From NCBI GenBank assembly GCA_937900675.1, contig CALCEA010000111.1:1-6127 (forward strand): 6,127 nucleotides of DNA. The letters run 5' to 3'. Every line of letters starts with the position of its first letter. Position 1 is the first letter of the stretch. Under the pieces are notes generated by a model. It ran no database searches, was not told where the DNA came from, and worked only from the letters and a program-made list of their open reading frames with translations. The position numbers and the translations under genes are program-made. This DNA is from an uncultured Chitinophagaceae bacterium. GTDB taxonomy: Bacteria > Bacteroidota > Bacteroidia > Chitinophagales > Chitinophagaceae. This document shows positions 6,014-6,127 of this stretch, one piece after another.

Positions 6014-6127
6014 TTAATTCTTAGCTGGCTCTTTGGCTTTCATCTTTTTATAGATCTCCCAGTTTTTCATTAAACCCTCTTTAATTTGAACTGTTTGAGG
6101 CTCACCAGGGATGATTTCAAGCACTTT
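6014..6127 (-). CDS. C-terminal end of an unidentified gene upstream of nuoA
   Basis: A minus-strand frame is open from the right edge to a TAA at 6016-6014, giving 37 residues. They include KVLEIIPGEPQTVQIKEGL followed by a Lys-rich tail, KKMKAKEPAKN. The hydrophobic/polar mix, a charged tail of the kind that often ends soluble proteins, and the well-placed terminator about 20 bases beyond the stop suggest a real gene end. I do not recognise the family and give no function. It is separated from nuoA by the terminator, so it is probably a separate transcription unit. It has no visible start because the gene continues beyond the window. Confidence 0.6.
   Translation of the reverse strand, partial: KVLEIIPGEPQTVQIKEGLMKNWEIYKKMKAKEPAKN

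Noticed and set aside
1..6127. tRNA, rRNA, CRISPR array, insertion sequence or other mobile element
   Set aside because: Apart from the terminator hairpin I saw no regularly spaced repeats, terminal inverted repeats, transposase-like frames or structured RNA genes; the window is filled by a normal operon.

Overview
The window holds the 5' two-thirds of a nuo operon (respiratory complex I, NADH:quinone oxidoreductase), read entirely on the minus strand. In transcription order it carries nuoA, nuoB, nuoC, nuoD, nuoE, nuoF, a short nuoG, and the first 25 codons of nuoH, which runs off the left edge. At the right edge is the C-terminal end of an unrelated, unrecognised gene on the same strand. 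A strong hairpin terminator and a probable nuoA promoter separate it from the operon.

The organism is most likely an aerobic member of the Bacteroidota, perhaps of the Chitinophagaceae/Sphingobacteriia type; this is an inference. The DNA is visibly AT-rich, no gene has a convincing Shine-Dalgarno sequence, all eight visible stop codons are TAA, and a TAnnTTTG element of the Bacteroidota -7 type lies upstream of nuoA. NuoC and NuoD are separate proteins, NuoG is short, and NuoA has a non-canonical switch loop. The presence of nuoE, nuoF and nuoG shows that the complex has an NADH dehydrogenase arm, unlike the 11-subunit version found in some anaerobic relatives.

Layout from right to left: 6014-6127 end of an upstream gene; 5966-5993 terminator; about 5935-5942 promoter element; 5514-5915 nuoA; 4902-5489 nuoB; 4388-4894 nuoC; 3122-4348 nuoD; 2601-3101 nuoE; 1224-2576 nuoF; 89-1207 nuoG; 1-77 nuoH start. 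Gaps between genes are 7-39 bases and nothing overlaps, so one polycistronic mRNA is expected. No stretch over 300 bases lacks a gene.

Together the genes build the peripheral arm. NuoF takes hydride from NADH onto FMN. Electrons then pass through N3 (NuoF), N1b, N5 and N4 (NuoG), on through the NuoI clusters (nuoI is not in this window), to N2 in NuoB, and so to quinone at the NuoB/NuoD/NuoH interface. NuoE carries the side cluster N1a. NuoA and NuoH are membrane subunits at the junction with the proton-pumping arm. All cluster ligands for N1a, N1b, N2, N3, N4 and N5 are present.

I see no new biological system here. The points worth a second look are variations within complex I: a NuoG without the large C-terminal molybdopterin-type domain and with a changed fourth-cluster site, a NuoA without the usual switch-loop cysteine, and a NuoD without the usual C-terminal Arg.
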